This document shows, piece by piece, positions 7,236 through 14,637 of a DNA stretch of 19,109 bases. The notes below the pieces were generated by a model. That model was not told the origin of the DNA. It saw only the letters and a program-made list of their open reading frames with translations, and ran no database searches. This stretch comes from JAITWN01 sp964581365. Its GTDB lineage: Bacteria > Pseudomonadota > Gammaproteobacteria > SZUA-140. A program made the position numbers and the translations under genes. Position 1 is the stretch's first letter. Every line of letters begins with the position of its first letter. The stretch spans positions 1-19,109 of the forward strand of contig CAZOOF010000044.1 in assembly GCA_964581365.1 (NCBI GenBank). Reading direction: 5' to 3'.

Positions 7236-7646
7236 ATGAACCTATCCGCCGAAATCTCCGTCGGGGAGTTTCTCGACAAAATCACCATCCTGGAAATCAA
7301 GGCCGAACGCATCAACGATCCGGACAAGCTCCGCAACATCCGCCACGAGCTGGAGGTGCTGTCACGGACCTGGTCGGCGTCGCCGTTTTCAGCGCACGAG
7401 CTCGGCGCCGAAATCGCCGAACTGAAGCGGATCAACGAAGCCCTGTGGGAAATCGAGGACGATATCCGCATCAAGGAGGCCGCCGGCGAGTTCGATGAGG
7501 ACTTCATCCAGCTGGCGCGTTCGGTCTACATCACTAATGATGAGCGAGCTGCGGTCAAGCGGCGCATCAACGTCAAGGTCGGCTCGGACCTCATCGAGGA
7601 GAAGTCGTACGCGGACTATCGCCGAAAGGACGACGCCTCAAAGTGA
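7236..7646 (+). CDS. DUF6165 family protein
   Basis: This small soluble protein of 136 residues opens with ISVGEFLDKITILEIKAERI. It continues as a strongly helical, charged sequence (LRNIRHELEVL, ELGAEIAELKRINEALWEIEDDI) that looks coiled-coil-like. I recognise the opening SVGE-lvDKITILEIK pattern as the uncharacterised DUF6165 family, members of which occur beside LPS glycosyltransferase genes; no biochemical role is known to me. No signal peptide or membrane segment is visible. ATG 7236 opens directly onto the conserved region, but no clear Shine-Dalgarno is seen. The stop codon TGA 7644-7646 overlaps the GTG start of the GT9 gene by four bases, so the two products are made in a coupled manner and may cooperate. 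An accessory or regulatory role for the GT9 enzyme is an inference from this coupling. Confidence 0.8.
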   Translation: MNLSAEISVGEFLDKITILEIKAERINDPDKLRNIRHELEVLSRTWSASPFSAHELGAEIAELKRINEALWEIEDDIRIKEAAGEFDEDFIQLARSVYITNDERAAVKRRINVKVGSDLIEEKSYADYRRKDDASK

Positions 7647-8683
7647 GTCCCGCCGGAACCGGGGTCCCTCGCCGCATTCTTGTGGTGCGCAACGACAAGC
7701 TGGGCGATTTCATGCTCGCCTGGCCGGCGCTGGCCATGCTGCGCCAGGGCCTGCCAGGCTGCGGGATCGATGTGCTGGCCAACGCCTATACCGAAGACAT
7801 GGCTCGCCTGTGCCCCTCGATCGACGATGTGATCATCGATCCCGGTCCAGCGGCAACGCGCGACGCCGGACGGACACTCGTCGACACCATTCGCAGCCGC
7901 CGCTATGACGCGGCGATCCTGCTGTACGCCACCACCCGCATCGCCCGCCTGCTCTGGCAGGCACGCATCCCCTGCCGGGTGGCGCCGGCCACCAAGGTGG
8001 CGCAACTGTTCTCCAACCGGCGCCTGCGCCAGCGGCGCTCACGCTCGGAAAAGCCGGAATACGCCTACAATGAGGATCTGGTCGCGTACTATCTGCGCTC
8101 ACTGGGCATCGAATCCGCGCAGGTGATGGCGCCGCTGCTGCGCTTCGACCAGGCGGATGTCGCCGCCGTGGACCAGCTCTTTCGCAGCGAGCATGGCATC
8201 GCACCCGGGGTGCCCCTGGTATTCCTGCATCCAGGAAGCGGCGGCTCCGCGCGGAACCTGTCCGCGGCGCAGTATGCCGCGCTCGCGCGCGGACTGCATT
8301 CGCCGGCCGGACATCATCTGGTGATCAGCGCCGGGCCGGGAGAGGATGAGCGCGCGCGCAGCGTAGCGTCCGGGCTCGGCGATCACCCGCACACCGTTTA
8401 TGTCTCCTCCGGGGGCTTGCAGCGATTCGCCCTGCATCTGGCCTGCGCCGCGCTCTTCATCGGCGGCTCGACCGGCCCGCTGCATATCGCCGGAGCGCTC
8501 GATCTGCCGACCGCGGCCTTCTATCCGCGCCGGCGCTCGGCGACCTCGCTGCGCTGGCAGACCATGAATCGCCCCGAGCATCGCCTTGCCTTTTGCCCGC
8601 CGCCGGATGCGGACGAGGAAGACATGTCCCGCATCGACATCGAAACCGCCGCGGCCGAAATCAGCGCTCGCCTTCTGGCCTGA
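7643..8683 (+). CDS. Glycosyltransferase family 9 (heptosyltransferase-like)
   Basis: This 346-residue GT-B enzyme of the ADP-heptose:LPS heptosyltransferase family acts on the cytoplasmic face of the inner membrane. The N-terminal RRILVVRNDKLGDFMLAWPAL carries the family's G-D pair. The C-terminal half has VFLHPGSGGSARNLS and FIGGSTGPLHIAGALDLPTAAFYP, the GT9 donor-binding motif in which most members read S/T-D-S/T-G-P/L-x-H. Here the Asp position is Ser-Thr-Gly-Pro (GGSTGP), as in several non-WaaC/WaaF GT9 proteins. It could be heptosyltransferase I, a WaaQ-like branch enzyme, or another GT9; no other WaaC candidate is in the window. The start is GTG 7643 inside the stop of the DUF6165 gene. 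Its 3' end overlaps the convergent waaF by 23 bases. Confidence 0.87.
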   Translation: MSPAGTGVPRRILVVRNDKLGDFMLAWPALAMLRQGLPGCGIDVLANAYTEDMARLCPSIDDVIIDPGPAATRDAGRTLVDTIRSRRYDAAILLYATTRIARLLWQARIPCRVAPATKVAQLFSNRRLRQRRSRSEKPEYAYNEDLVAYYLRSLGIESAQVMAPLLRFDQADVAAVDQLFRSEHGIAPGVPLVFLHPGSGGSARNLSAAQYAALARGLHSPAGHHLVISAGPGEDERARSVASGLGDHPHTVYVSSGGLQRFALHLACAALFIGGSTGPLHIAGALDLPTAAFYPRRRSATSLRWQTMNRPEHRLAFCPPPDADEEDMSRIDIETAAAEISARLLA

Positions 8684-9719
8684 CGCCGGGGGGCGATGGC
8701 GCATCCATGCGGGCCAGCACGTCCTCGACCCTGAGGAGGCGCAGGCAATCATAGTGCCCGAACCGGCACTCGCGCTCGAAGCATGGACTGCACGGCAGCT
8801 GTAACCAGACAATCTCGGCCGATCCGGTCAAGGGCGGGGTGTAATCCGGCGTGGACGAGCCATAGATCGCCACCAGGCGCCTGCCGGTGGCGGCGGCGAC
8901 ATGCATCAGCCCGGAGTCGTTGCTCACCGCCCAGTCGGCGAGAGCGATCAGATCGATGGCATCTTCCAGGCCGGTGCGACCCGACAGGTCGGTGACATGC
9001 GCACTGGCCGCGAGCTCGGCGATGCGGCTGCAGATCGCCCGATCCTTCTCTGAACCGAACAGCCATACCTGCATGCCGCGCTCGTCCAGCGCCCGCGCCA
9101 GCGCGGCGAAACTCTCGGGCGGCCAGCGTTTGGCGGGACCGTATTCCGCGGCGGGCATGAAAGCGGCGATCGGTCGTTCGGTCTCCAACCCCAACCCCAA
9201 CCCCAACCGGATCAGGAGGCTGCGCTGGTTATCGGCGTCGATGCGCAGACGCGGGAACGGGATATCGGCGCGCTCGGCCGGCGGCGCATCCCTCTCGCGA
9301 CCGAGCGCAAGATAGCGCTGCACCATGAGCGGCATGCCCTCCCGATCCAGCGGGCGGACATCGTTCAGGAGTCCGTAACGGTGCTCGCCGATAAATCCCG
9401 TGCGTCGCGGAATCCCTGCGAACCAGGGAACCAGCGCCGATTTGAGCGAGCGCGGCAGCACGATGGCGCGATCGTAGCCCTCGTTGCGCAGCGATCTACC
9501 CAGGCGATAGCGAGCCTTGAGTCCGAACTGACCGTGCCCGAGGGGCATCTCGACGATCCGGCGCACCTCCGGCATGCGCGCCAGCACCGGCGCCGACCAC
9601 CCTGGCGCAAGCACATCGATGACTGCCTCCGGATCGTGGCGACGCAGATCCAGGTAAAGACTCTGTGCCATCACCATGTCGCCGATCCATGCCGGGCCTA
9701 CCACCAGGATCTTCGACAT
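8661..9719 (-). CDS. waaF: ADP-heptose:LPS heptosyltransferase II
   Basis: WaaF adds the second L-glycero-D-manno-heptose of the inner core from ADP-heptose. The protein has 352 residues, near the family norm. It starts with ILVVGPAWIGDMVMAQSLY (the G-D-M pair with Asp14) and has AAFMPAAEYGPAKRWP with Lys197, then WAVSNDSGLMHVAAATG and VAIYGSSTPDYTPPL. The C-terminal cysteine cluster typical of WaaF falls at about 310, 313, 318 and 325 (CSPCFEREC...C). The start ATG 9719 has GAGG a few bases upstream. It lies 56 bases downstream of hldD on the same strand, so donor synthesis and transfer are likely cotranscribed. An in-frame hexamer repeat encodes Leu-Gly units (residues 172-178) between the two Rossmann halves. 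Its 3' end overlaps the convergent GT9 gene. Confidence 0.93.
   Translation of the reverse strand: MSKILVVGPAWIGDMVMAQSLYLDLRRHDPEAVIDVLAPGWSAPVLARMPEVRRIVEMPLGHGQFGLKARYRLGRSLRNEGYDRAIVLPRSLKSALVPWFAGIPRRTGFIGEHRYGLLNDVRPLDREGMPLMVQRYLALGRERDAPPAERADIPFPRLRIDADNQRSLLIRLGLGLGLETERPIAAFMPAAEYGPAKRWPPESFAALARALDERGMQVWLFGSEKDRAICSRIAELAASAHVTDLSGRTGLEDAIDLIALADWAVSNDSGLMHVAAATGRRLVAIYGSSTPDYTPPLTGSAEIVWLQLPCSPCFERECRFGHYDCLRLLRVEDVLARMDAPSPPGVRPEGER
9185..9208. repeat. Four tandem CCAACC hexamers inside waaF
   Basis: CCAACC is repeated four times without interruption, reading GGTTGG on the coding strand. It encodes alternating Leu and Gly (LGLGLGL, residues 172-178) just before the KRWP-containing second domain. 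Because the unit is six bases, gain or loss of copies would lengthen or shorten the inter-domain linker by two residues without a frameshift. Confidence 0.9.
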
Positions 9720-9775
9720 GACGCCTCAGGCGGAATCGTATTCTCTGGCCGCGTAATGCACGCCGCGAGCGGGGC

Positions 9776-10720
9776 TCATCGGCTCGCTCCCAGCCATTGC
9801 ATGTATTCGGCGACGCCCTGCTCCACGCTGCGGAACGGCGCCTCGTAGCCGGCCGCGCGCACGGCACTCATGTCGGCTTCGGTGAAGCTCTGATAGCGTC
9901 CTCGCAGATGCTCGGGGAACGGAATGTATTCGATGTGGCCGCGGCCGTGCCAGCCGATGACCGCCTGCGCGACATCATTGAACGTCTGGCTGCGACCGGT
10001 ACCCAGATTGTATATGCCGGAAGCCGCGCCCCGGGTCCAGAACCACAGATTGACCGCTACCGCATCCGCCACATGGATGAAGTCACGCCGCTGCTCGCCG
10101 TTGCCATAGCCGTCCGAGCCCTCGAACAGGCGCACCTGGCCGGTTTCGCGCAGCTGACGATCGAAGTGGAAGGCCACGCTTGCCATCGAACCCTTGTGAT
10201 CTTCGCGCGGCCCGTAGACGTTGAAGTAGCGGAACCCGACGACCTGACTGCGCGCCTCCGGCAGCAGGCGGCGCACATACATGTCGAACAGGAACTTCGA
10301 GTAGGCGTAGACATTGAGCGGTCGCTCGCATTCGGGCGATTCCCTGAAATGCGGGCCGTTACCGTATACCGAAGCCGAGGAAGCGTAGAGGAAGGGAACC
10401 CGGCGCTCCAGGCACCAGTGCAGCAATACCTTGGAGTATTCGTAGTTGGTTTCCATCATGAAGCGGCCGTTCCACTCAGTAGTGGCGGAACAGGCGCCGA
10501 GATGAAACACCGCGCGCGGGACCGGCGCGGTCCCCGCCTTAACGCGCGCGAGGAAATCGTCCTTGTCGAGATAATCGGCGATTACGCTGTCGGCAAGATT
10601 GCGAAACTTGGTGCCATCGGTGAGATCATCGACGACGACGATGCGGTCATGACCCTCGGCGTTCAGGGCGCGGACCAGGTTGCTGCCGATGAAACCCGCT
10701 CCGCCGGTGACCACGATCAT
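9776..10720 (-). CDS. hldD: ADP-L-glycero-D-manno-heptose 6-epimerase
   Basis: HldD (RfaD) converts ADP-D-glycero-beta-D-manno-heptose to the L-glycero form, the last step of heptose donor synthesis, in the cytoplasm with bound NADP. The 314-residue protein is an extended short-chain dehydrogenase. It has the TGGAGFIGSN cofactor loop (5-14), DDLTDGTKFRNL, HLGACSATTEWNG and SSASVYGNG. The catalytic Tyr138-x-x-x-Lys142 sits in VYAYSKFLFD, and YFNVYGPREDHKGSMASV follows; all match E. coli HldD closely. ATG 10720 was chosen because it sits at the first beta strand and has GGAG six bases upstream. The frame extends to 10768, but the extra residues are not family-like. waaF lies 56 bases downstream. 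The gene diverges from the asparagine-synthase-like gene with only 59 bases between the start codons. Confidence 0.95.
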   Translation of the reverse strand: MIVVTGGAGFIGSNLVRALNAEGHDRIVVVDDLTDGTKFRNLADSVIADYLDKDDFLARVKAGTAPVPRAVFHLGACSATTEWNGRFMMETNYEYSKVLLHWCLERRVPFLYASSASVYGNGPHFRESPECERPLNVYAYSKFLFDMYVRRLLPEARSQVVGFRYFNVYGPREDHKGSMASVAFHFDRQLRETGQVRLFEGSDGYGNGEQRRDFIHVADAVAVNLWFWTRGAASGIYNLGTGRSQTFNDVAQAVIGWHGRGHIEYIPFPEHLRGRYQSFTEADMSAVRAAGYEAPFRSVEQGVAEYMQWLGASR

Positions 10721-10779
10721 GTCATACTCCGAGATTTCGCCTTGATTTGAGCGTGAAAAGCATAGCACGATTGCCGTCC

Positions 10780-12573
10780 ATGAGCGGCATAGCAGGAATC
10801 CTCGCCGAATCCAGGCCAGACCGGGCGCTGCTCGAGGGCATGGCCCATGGCCTCGCCGAGCGCGGCGGAACCGGCGCCGATCCGTGGCTCGATGAGCACG
10901 CGGCGCTGGTCCGGATCAGCGATCGGGCCGCGCCCCAATCTCCTTTTCCTTTGTGCTCCCAGGATGGACGTCTGGTGCTGGTGGCCGATGGCGTGCTGCT
11001 GAACGCCGAGGAGCTGCACCGGGATCTGGCCCCGCGTCATGAGGACCGGATTGGTGGCGCAGCGGGGGCGAGCAACTGGAACGTCGTCCTCACCGCATTC
11101 CGCCTGCACGGCGCCGACTTCGTTCATCTGCTGCAGGGAGACTTCGCCCTCGCGCTATGGGATCGGGAAGCCGGCACCCTGCTGCTGGCGCGTGACTGGC
11201 CGGGCGCGCGCCCCTTGTGTTTCGCGCGCACACCCTTCGGGCTCGCATTCGCATCACAGGCCCGGGGTCTGCTGCCGGCGCTCGGCGGTGCAGCGATAGA
11301 GCCGCGGGCGCTCGCCCGCTTTGTGCAGAGCGGCTTTGTCGCAGGAAATCTGACACTGTTTGCAGGGATCGAGCAGGTCCCTCCTGGAACGACTGTCACC
11401 TTCACCCTCGATGGCTCGGTGGTGCGCGGAGCAGCGAGAGCGCCCGCGAAGGCGCGTCGCGCCGGTGATGCGGAATCCGCACAGGAGTGCGCGGCGCTCA
11501 TCCGCCGGACGCTCGATGACACCCGGCCCTATGGACTGTTGCTCGATGGCGCGCCTTCAGCCCTGCTGCTCGCGCTCGCAGGGAATGAGGCGGCGCCGCA
11601 GCGCGTTTGGCTCATCAGGGAAAAGTCCGCGCTCTCCGCTCCATCCGCGGATCGTGACTCAGAAAATGTGGATGGCTTGCTTCCCCCGGGCATTGCCCGG
11701 GAAACGGTTGCGGTAGACGCGGCAGACCTGATCTGGCGACTGCCGGAGGCCGCCTGGGTCTGCGAAGAACCCATCTGGGATCCGCGCCTGCCGGCGCTCC
11801 TTGCACTGGCGGAAGCTGCAGCGGGATACAACGAGTGGCTGCTCTGTGCCGATGGCGCCGCTGAGACCCTGGGCGGCGCCCCTCGCTACCATCGACCCAG
11901 ACTGCACCGCTGGATGGACCGCCTGCTGCATCCGGAAAGCGGTGGACAACCGGGACCCGGCTTTTTCCATGGGCAGGAGCGTCAGCTGTTCGGGCCAAGG
12001 CTGCATCGCGCTGCGGTCGACTGGCGCGAACCCTGGGAGCTGGCCTGGTCATCGCGCGGGGAACAGGCCGAAATCACCCGGCTGCAGGCGCTGGACATCG
12101 AACTGCGCATCCCCGGACGTATCCTCGCCGCTCTCGATCGTATCGGCACGGTTCATGGTGTTCGCATGCGCGCTCCGTGGCTGGATGCACGCATGATCGA
12201 CTTTGGACTGTCCTTACCCGAGCGCCTCAAGTCTCCGCGCGGCGGCGGCTACCTGCAGCGGAGAGTGAGGGAATCATTGGCGGGCTCGGCCATACCGCCG
12301 TCGCTGCCCTCGGTTCCGCTGTCCGCGTGGCTGACGGGGGCAACACTGGATCGCTTCGAGCAGATACTGTCCGCGACACCGGCGCTGCGCTACTGGTTCC
12401 AGCCGGAGACGGTGCGCGAGCTGGTGACGATGAAACGCCATGGGAAACGGGTGACGGCCCGGCTCGGCACACTGCTCATGTTCGCGCTCTGGCACCGGAT
12501 CTGGATCGAAGGCGACGGCGAGCGCCCTCCGCGCTGCGATCCGCTGGAATTTCTCGGCTCTGGCGGCCTGTGA
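10780..12573 (+). CDS. Asparagine-synthase-like protein with degenerate active sites (probable pseudoenzyme)
   Basis: This intact 597-residue protein has the two-domain layout of glutamine-dependent asparagine synthase (AsnB). Residues 1 to about 210 match the N-terminal glutaminase domain (MSGIAGIL, FVHLLQGDFALALWD, LLARDWPGARPL, AFASQARGLLPAL, IEQVPPGTTVTF). Residues from about 235 match the AMP-forming synthetase domain. The catalytic features are lost. The nucleophile Cys of MCGI is Ser2, and the NGE glutamine-binding motif reads ADG-V (69-72). The PP-loop SGGLDSS reads DGAPSAL (256-262), and the second ATP-site motif SGDGGDE reads CADGAAE (356-362). The later scaffold is kept: ELRIPGRILAALDRIGTVHG, MRAPWLDARMIDF and a PLSAWLTG C-terminal block. 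ATG 10780 aligns with the family N-terminus; an upstream TTG at 10747 is possible but unlikely. No Shine-Dalgarno is evident. It lies between hldD and msbA, suggesting an LPS-related role, which is inference. Confidence 0.8.
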   Translation: MSGIAGILAESRPDRALLEGMAHGLAERGGTGADPWLDEHAALVRISDRAAPQSPFPLCSQDGRLVLVADGVLLNAEELHRDLAPRHEDRIGGAAGASNWNVVLTAFRLHGADFVHLLQGDFALALWDREAGTLLLARDWPGARPLCFARTPFGLAFASQARGLLPALGGAAIEPRALARFVQSGFVAGNLTLFAGIEQVPPGTTVTFTLDGSVVRGAARAPAKARRAGDAESAQECAALIRRTLDDTRPYGLLLDGAPSALLLALAGNEAAPQRVWLIREKSALSAPSADRDSENVDGLLPPGIARETVAVDAADLIWRLPEAAWVCEEPIWDPRLPALLALAEAAAGYNEWLLCADGAAETLGGAPRYHRPRLHRWMDRLLHPESGGQPGPGFFHGQERQLFGPRLHRAAVDWREPWELAWSSRGEQAEITRLQALDIELRIPGRILAALDRIGTVHGVRMRAPWLDARMIDFGLSLPERLKSPRGGGYLQRRVRESLAGSAIPPSLPSVPLSAWLTGATLDRFEQILSATPALRYWFQPETVRELVTMKRHGKRVTARLGTLLMFALWHRIWIEGDGERPPRCDPLEFLGSGGL

Positions 12574-12602
12574 ACGCCAGCAACCGAAAAATGCATTCAG
12601 AC

Positions 12603-12618
12603 CGGGACCGGAGTCCCG
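12603..12618. terminator. Hairpin between convergent asparagine-synthase-like gene and msbA
   Basis: CGGGAC at 12603-12608 pairs with GTCCCG at 12613-12618 around a CGGA loop, in the 55-base gap between two stop codons. The rightward side continues CCTTGAGTTCTC, a weak T-containing tail. The leftward side has a run of A/T further on (GCATTTTTCGG in the leftward reading, about 12 bases after the stem). It could end transcripts in either direction. Confidence 0.45.
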
Positions 12619-12628
12619 CCTTGAGTTC

Positions 12629-14392
12629 TCAGTCCTCGGCAGCGAACTGCGCGCGGTAAAGACGGGCATAAGCGCCGCCGGCTTCGAGCAGTTCGGCGTG
12701 CGAACCCGACTCCACGATACGGCCCTGATCCATCACCACGATACGGTCGGCACTCTCGATTGTCGACAGGCGGTGGGCGATGATCAGCGTGGTCCGCCCG
12801 CTGCGCGCGTTCTCGATCGCAGTCTGCACCTGACGTTCGGTCGTGGAGTCGAGCGCGGAAGTCGCTTCATCCATGATCAGGATCGGGGCATCCTTGAGCA
12901 GCGCGCGAGCGATCGCCAGGCGTTGCCGCTGACCACCCGAAAGCCGCACGCCATCGTCGCCGACCGGCGTATCCAGTCCGTCGGAAAGCTGCTCGGCGAA
13001 CTCCATTACATGCGCGGCCCGCGCCGCCGCTTCGATCTCCTCGCGCGTCGCCGCTGCGCGGGCGCCATAGGCGATGTTGGCCGCCACGGTATCGTTGAAC
13101 AGAACCACATCCTGCGACACCAGCGCGATATTGGCGCGCAGGTCCGCCAGCCGCATGTCGCTGATATCGATGCCATCGATGAGAATGCGCCCTTCGCTCG
13201 GGAGATAGAAGCGCGGAATCAGATTCACCAGCGATGACTTGCCGGCGCCGGAAGCGCCCACCAGCGCAACCGTCTCGCCGGCACGGACGCACAGCGATAC
13301 ATCCCGGATCACGGGCTCGGCATCGTCCTCGTAACGCAGCGTGACGCGCTCAAACTCGATCTCGCCGCGCAGCCGGCCCACGGTCCGAGTACCGGTATCC
13401 GGCTCCGAAGGCTGGTCGATGAGCTCGAAGATGGTCTGCGCCGCAGCCAGCCCCCGCTGGATCTGCTCATTGAGGGCGGTGAGGCGCTTGATCGGCGACA
13501 GCAGCATGGCCGCGGCGCCGAAGAAGGAGACGAAGCTGCCCACCGTCATGTCGGTATTGGCGGTGACGTAGATGACACCCGCCAGCGCGGAAACCAGAAT
13601 GAGCTGCACCACCGGCACACTGGCCGCTGAGGTGGTGACGATCTTCATGCTGTAGGAGCGGATCCAGTTGGCGACCTCGCGAAACACCTTCTGCTGATGC
13701 TGCTGCCCGCCGTAGACCTTGATCATGCGCCGGCCACGGATGGTTTCGTCGAGCACATGCGTCATGTTCCCCATCGACTGCTGGAGGTACAGACTCATTC
13801 GCCGCAGACGCCGCGCGACCAGACGAACCACCAGCGCTACGACCGGAGCGATGAGGAGAAAGGTGAGCGCGAGCTGCCAATCGAGCCAGAGCATCCAGCC
13901 AAGCAGACCGATGACCGCCAGACCATCCCTGACCGCGACCAGCAGGGCATTGGTGGCAGCATTCGTCACCTGGGTGACGTCGTAACTGAGCTTGGAGATC
14001 AGATTACCGGCGTTGCGCCCGGCATGATAGGAAGCCGGTAGCCCAAGCACCTTGGCGTACATGCGCTCACGCAGATCGAAAACCACCTTGTTTGCCACCC
14101 AGGCGAGGGCGACCGTCGCCGCATACTGGCCGATACCTCGCACCACGAACAGGCCGATCAGGAGCAGCGGCATGAGGCGGATCCAGTCCGGATCCTTGTC
14201 GACGAAGGTGTTGTCGAGCAGAGGCTTGATCAGCGCTGGCATCGCCGGCTCGCTGAGGCCGGTGATCACCATGCCCGCGATGGCCACCGCAAACAGCTTC
14301 CAGTACGGACGAACGCAGGCCAGCAGGCGCATATAGAGCCTGCGGCTATCGGCCATCTTCGCTTCGGGACGATCCCGCTGCGCACTGTTCAT
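12629..14392 (-). CDS. msbA: Lipid A export ABC transporter, ATP-binding/permease protein MsbA
   Basis: MsbA flips core-lipid A from the inner to the outer leaflet of the inner membrane using ATP and works as a homodimer. The 587-residue half-transporter has six membrane segments in residues 30-300 (for example FAVAIAGMVITGL, LMPLLLIGLFVV, LALTFLLIAPVVALVV, VVQLILVSALAGVIYV). A complete nucleotide-binding domain follows: Walker A GASGAGKS (379-386), Q-loop Gln427, signature LSGGQ (484-488), Walker B ILIMDEA (504-510) and switch His540. DETIRGRRMIKVYGG is the intracellular coupling region. ATG 14392 is preferred, with GGAG six bases upstream; the frame is open to 14461 but without a better start. 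It diverges from hldE, consistent with coordinated core synthesis and export. Confidence 0.95.
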   Translation of the reverse strand: MNSAQRDRPEAKMADSRRLYMRLLACVRPYWKLFAVAIAGMVITGLSEPAMPALIKPLLDNTFVDKDPDWIRLMPLLLIGLFVVRGIGQYAATVALAWVANKVVFDLRERMYAKVLGLPASYHAGRNAGNLISKLSYDVTQVTNAATNALLVAVRDGLAVIGLLGWMLWLDWQLALTFLLIAPVVALVVRLVARRLRRMSLYLQQSMGNMTHVLDETIRGRRMIKVYGGQQHQQKVFREVANWIRSYSMKIVTTSAASVPVVQLILVSALAGVIYVTANTDMTVGSFVSFFGAAAMLLSPIKRLTALNEQIQRGLAAAQTIFELIDQPSEPDTGTRTVGRLRGEIEFERVTLRYEDDAEPVIRDVSLCVRAGETVALVGASGAGKSSLVNLIPRFYLPSEGRILIDGIDISDMRLADLRANIALVSQDVVLFNDTVAANIAYGARAAATREEIEAAARAAHVMEFAEQLSDGLDTPVGDDGVRLSGGQRQRLAIARALLKDAPILIMDEATSALDSTTERQVQTAIENARSGRTTLIIAHRLSTIESADRIVVMDQGRIVESGSHAELLEAGGAYARLYRAQFAAED

Positions 14393-14469
14393 GGGGCACT
14401 CCGCTCCGTAAGACCGCGCTCGGTCTCCGCCGCCGCAGCACCGATGCAGGGCGCAAACCATCGGCGGAA

Positions 14470-14492
14470 TAGGGTATCACGATGACACCCTA
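14470..14492. promoter_or_regulatory. Operator-like dyad in the msbA/hldE divergent spacer
   Basis: The half-sites TAGGGTATC (14470-14478) and GACACCCTA (14484-14492) are inverted copies matching at eight of nine positions across a 5-base centre (ACGAT). The dyad lies 78 bases upstream of msbA and 146 bases upstream of hldE. The length and spacing suit a dimeric DNA-binding regulator that could govern both genes. A second shorter dyad, CACCC (14486-14490) with GGGTG (14494-14498), overlaps its right end. No regulator gene is in the window. Confidence 0.4.
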
Positions 14493-14596
14493 GGGGTGCG
14501 GCCGCATGAAGGCACCGGGTGGCGGCGGCAGATGCCCGACCTCCAGTCCGGCCATGGCGCCGCGCGGAACGATGCTGAGGGCGCGTACCGCCGTGA

Positions 14597-14602
14597 TATT
14601 AT
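14597..14602 (+). promoter_or_regulatory. Possible -10 hexamer upstream of hldE
   Basis: TATTAT occurs 36 bases before the hldE start codon in otherwise GC-rich DNA and keeps five of six bases of the sigma70 -10 consensus. No good -35 hexamer is seen at 16-18 bases upstream, so the element is only suggestive. Confidence 0.25.
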
Positions 14603-14637
14603 CCGAAGCGGATTTTTTCCCTGTTGCGGAGCGATGG

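Noticed and set aside
9185..9208. CCAACC hexamers as a phase-variation on/off switch
   Set aside because: The unit is six bases, so slippage keeps the frame and cannot switch waaF off. Only linker-length variation is possible.
9797..10750. 317-codon rightward open frame opposite hldD
   Set aside because: hldD on the other strand is unmistakable over the whole length. The antisense translation has no family features and no ribosome-binding context of note.
10747..10779. TTG/GTG starts upstream of the asparagine-synthase-like gene
   Set aside because: The family N-terminus aligns from ATG 10780, and no Shine-Dalgarno favours the upstream codons. If they were used, the protein would carry an 11-residue leader.
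14506..14637. N-terminal extension of hldE from ATG 14506
   Set aside because: The 44 extra residues do not resemble any HldE N-terminus, while ATG 14638 has GGAG at six bases and starts exactly where E. coli HldE aligns.
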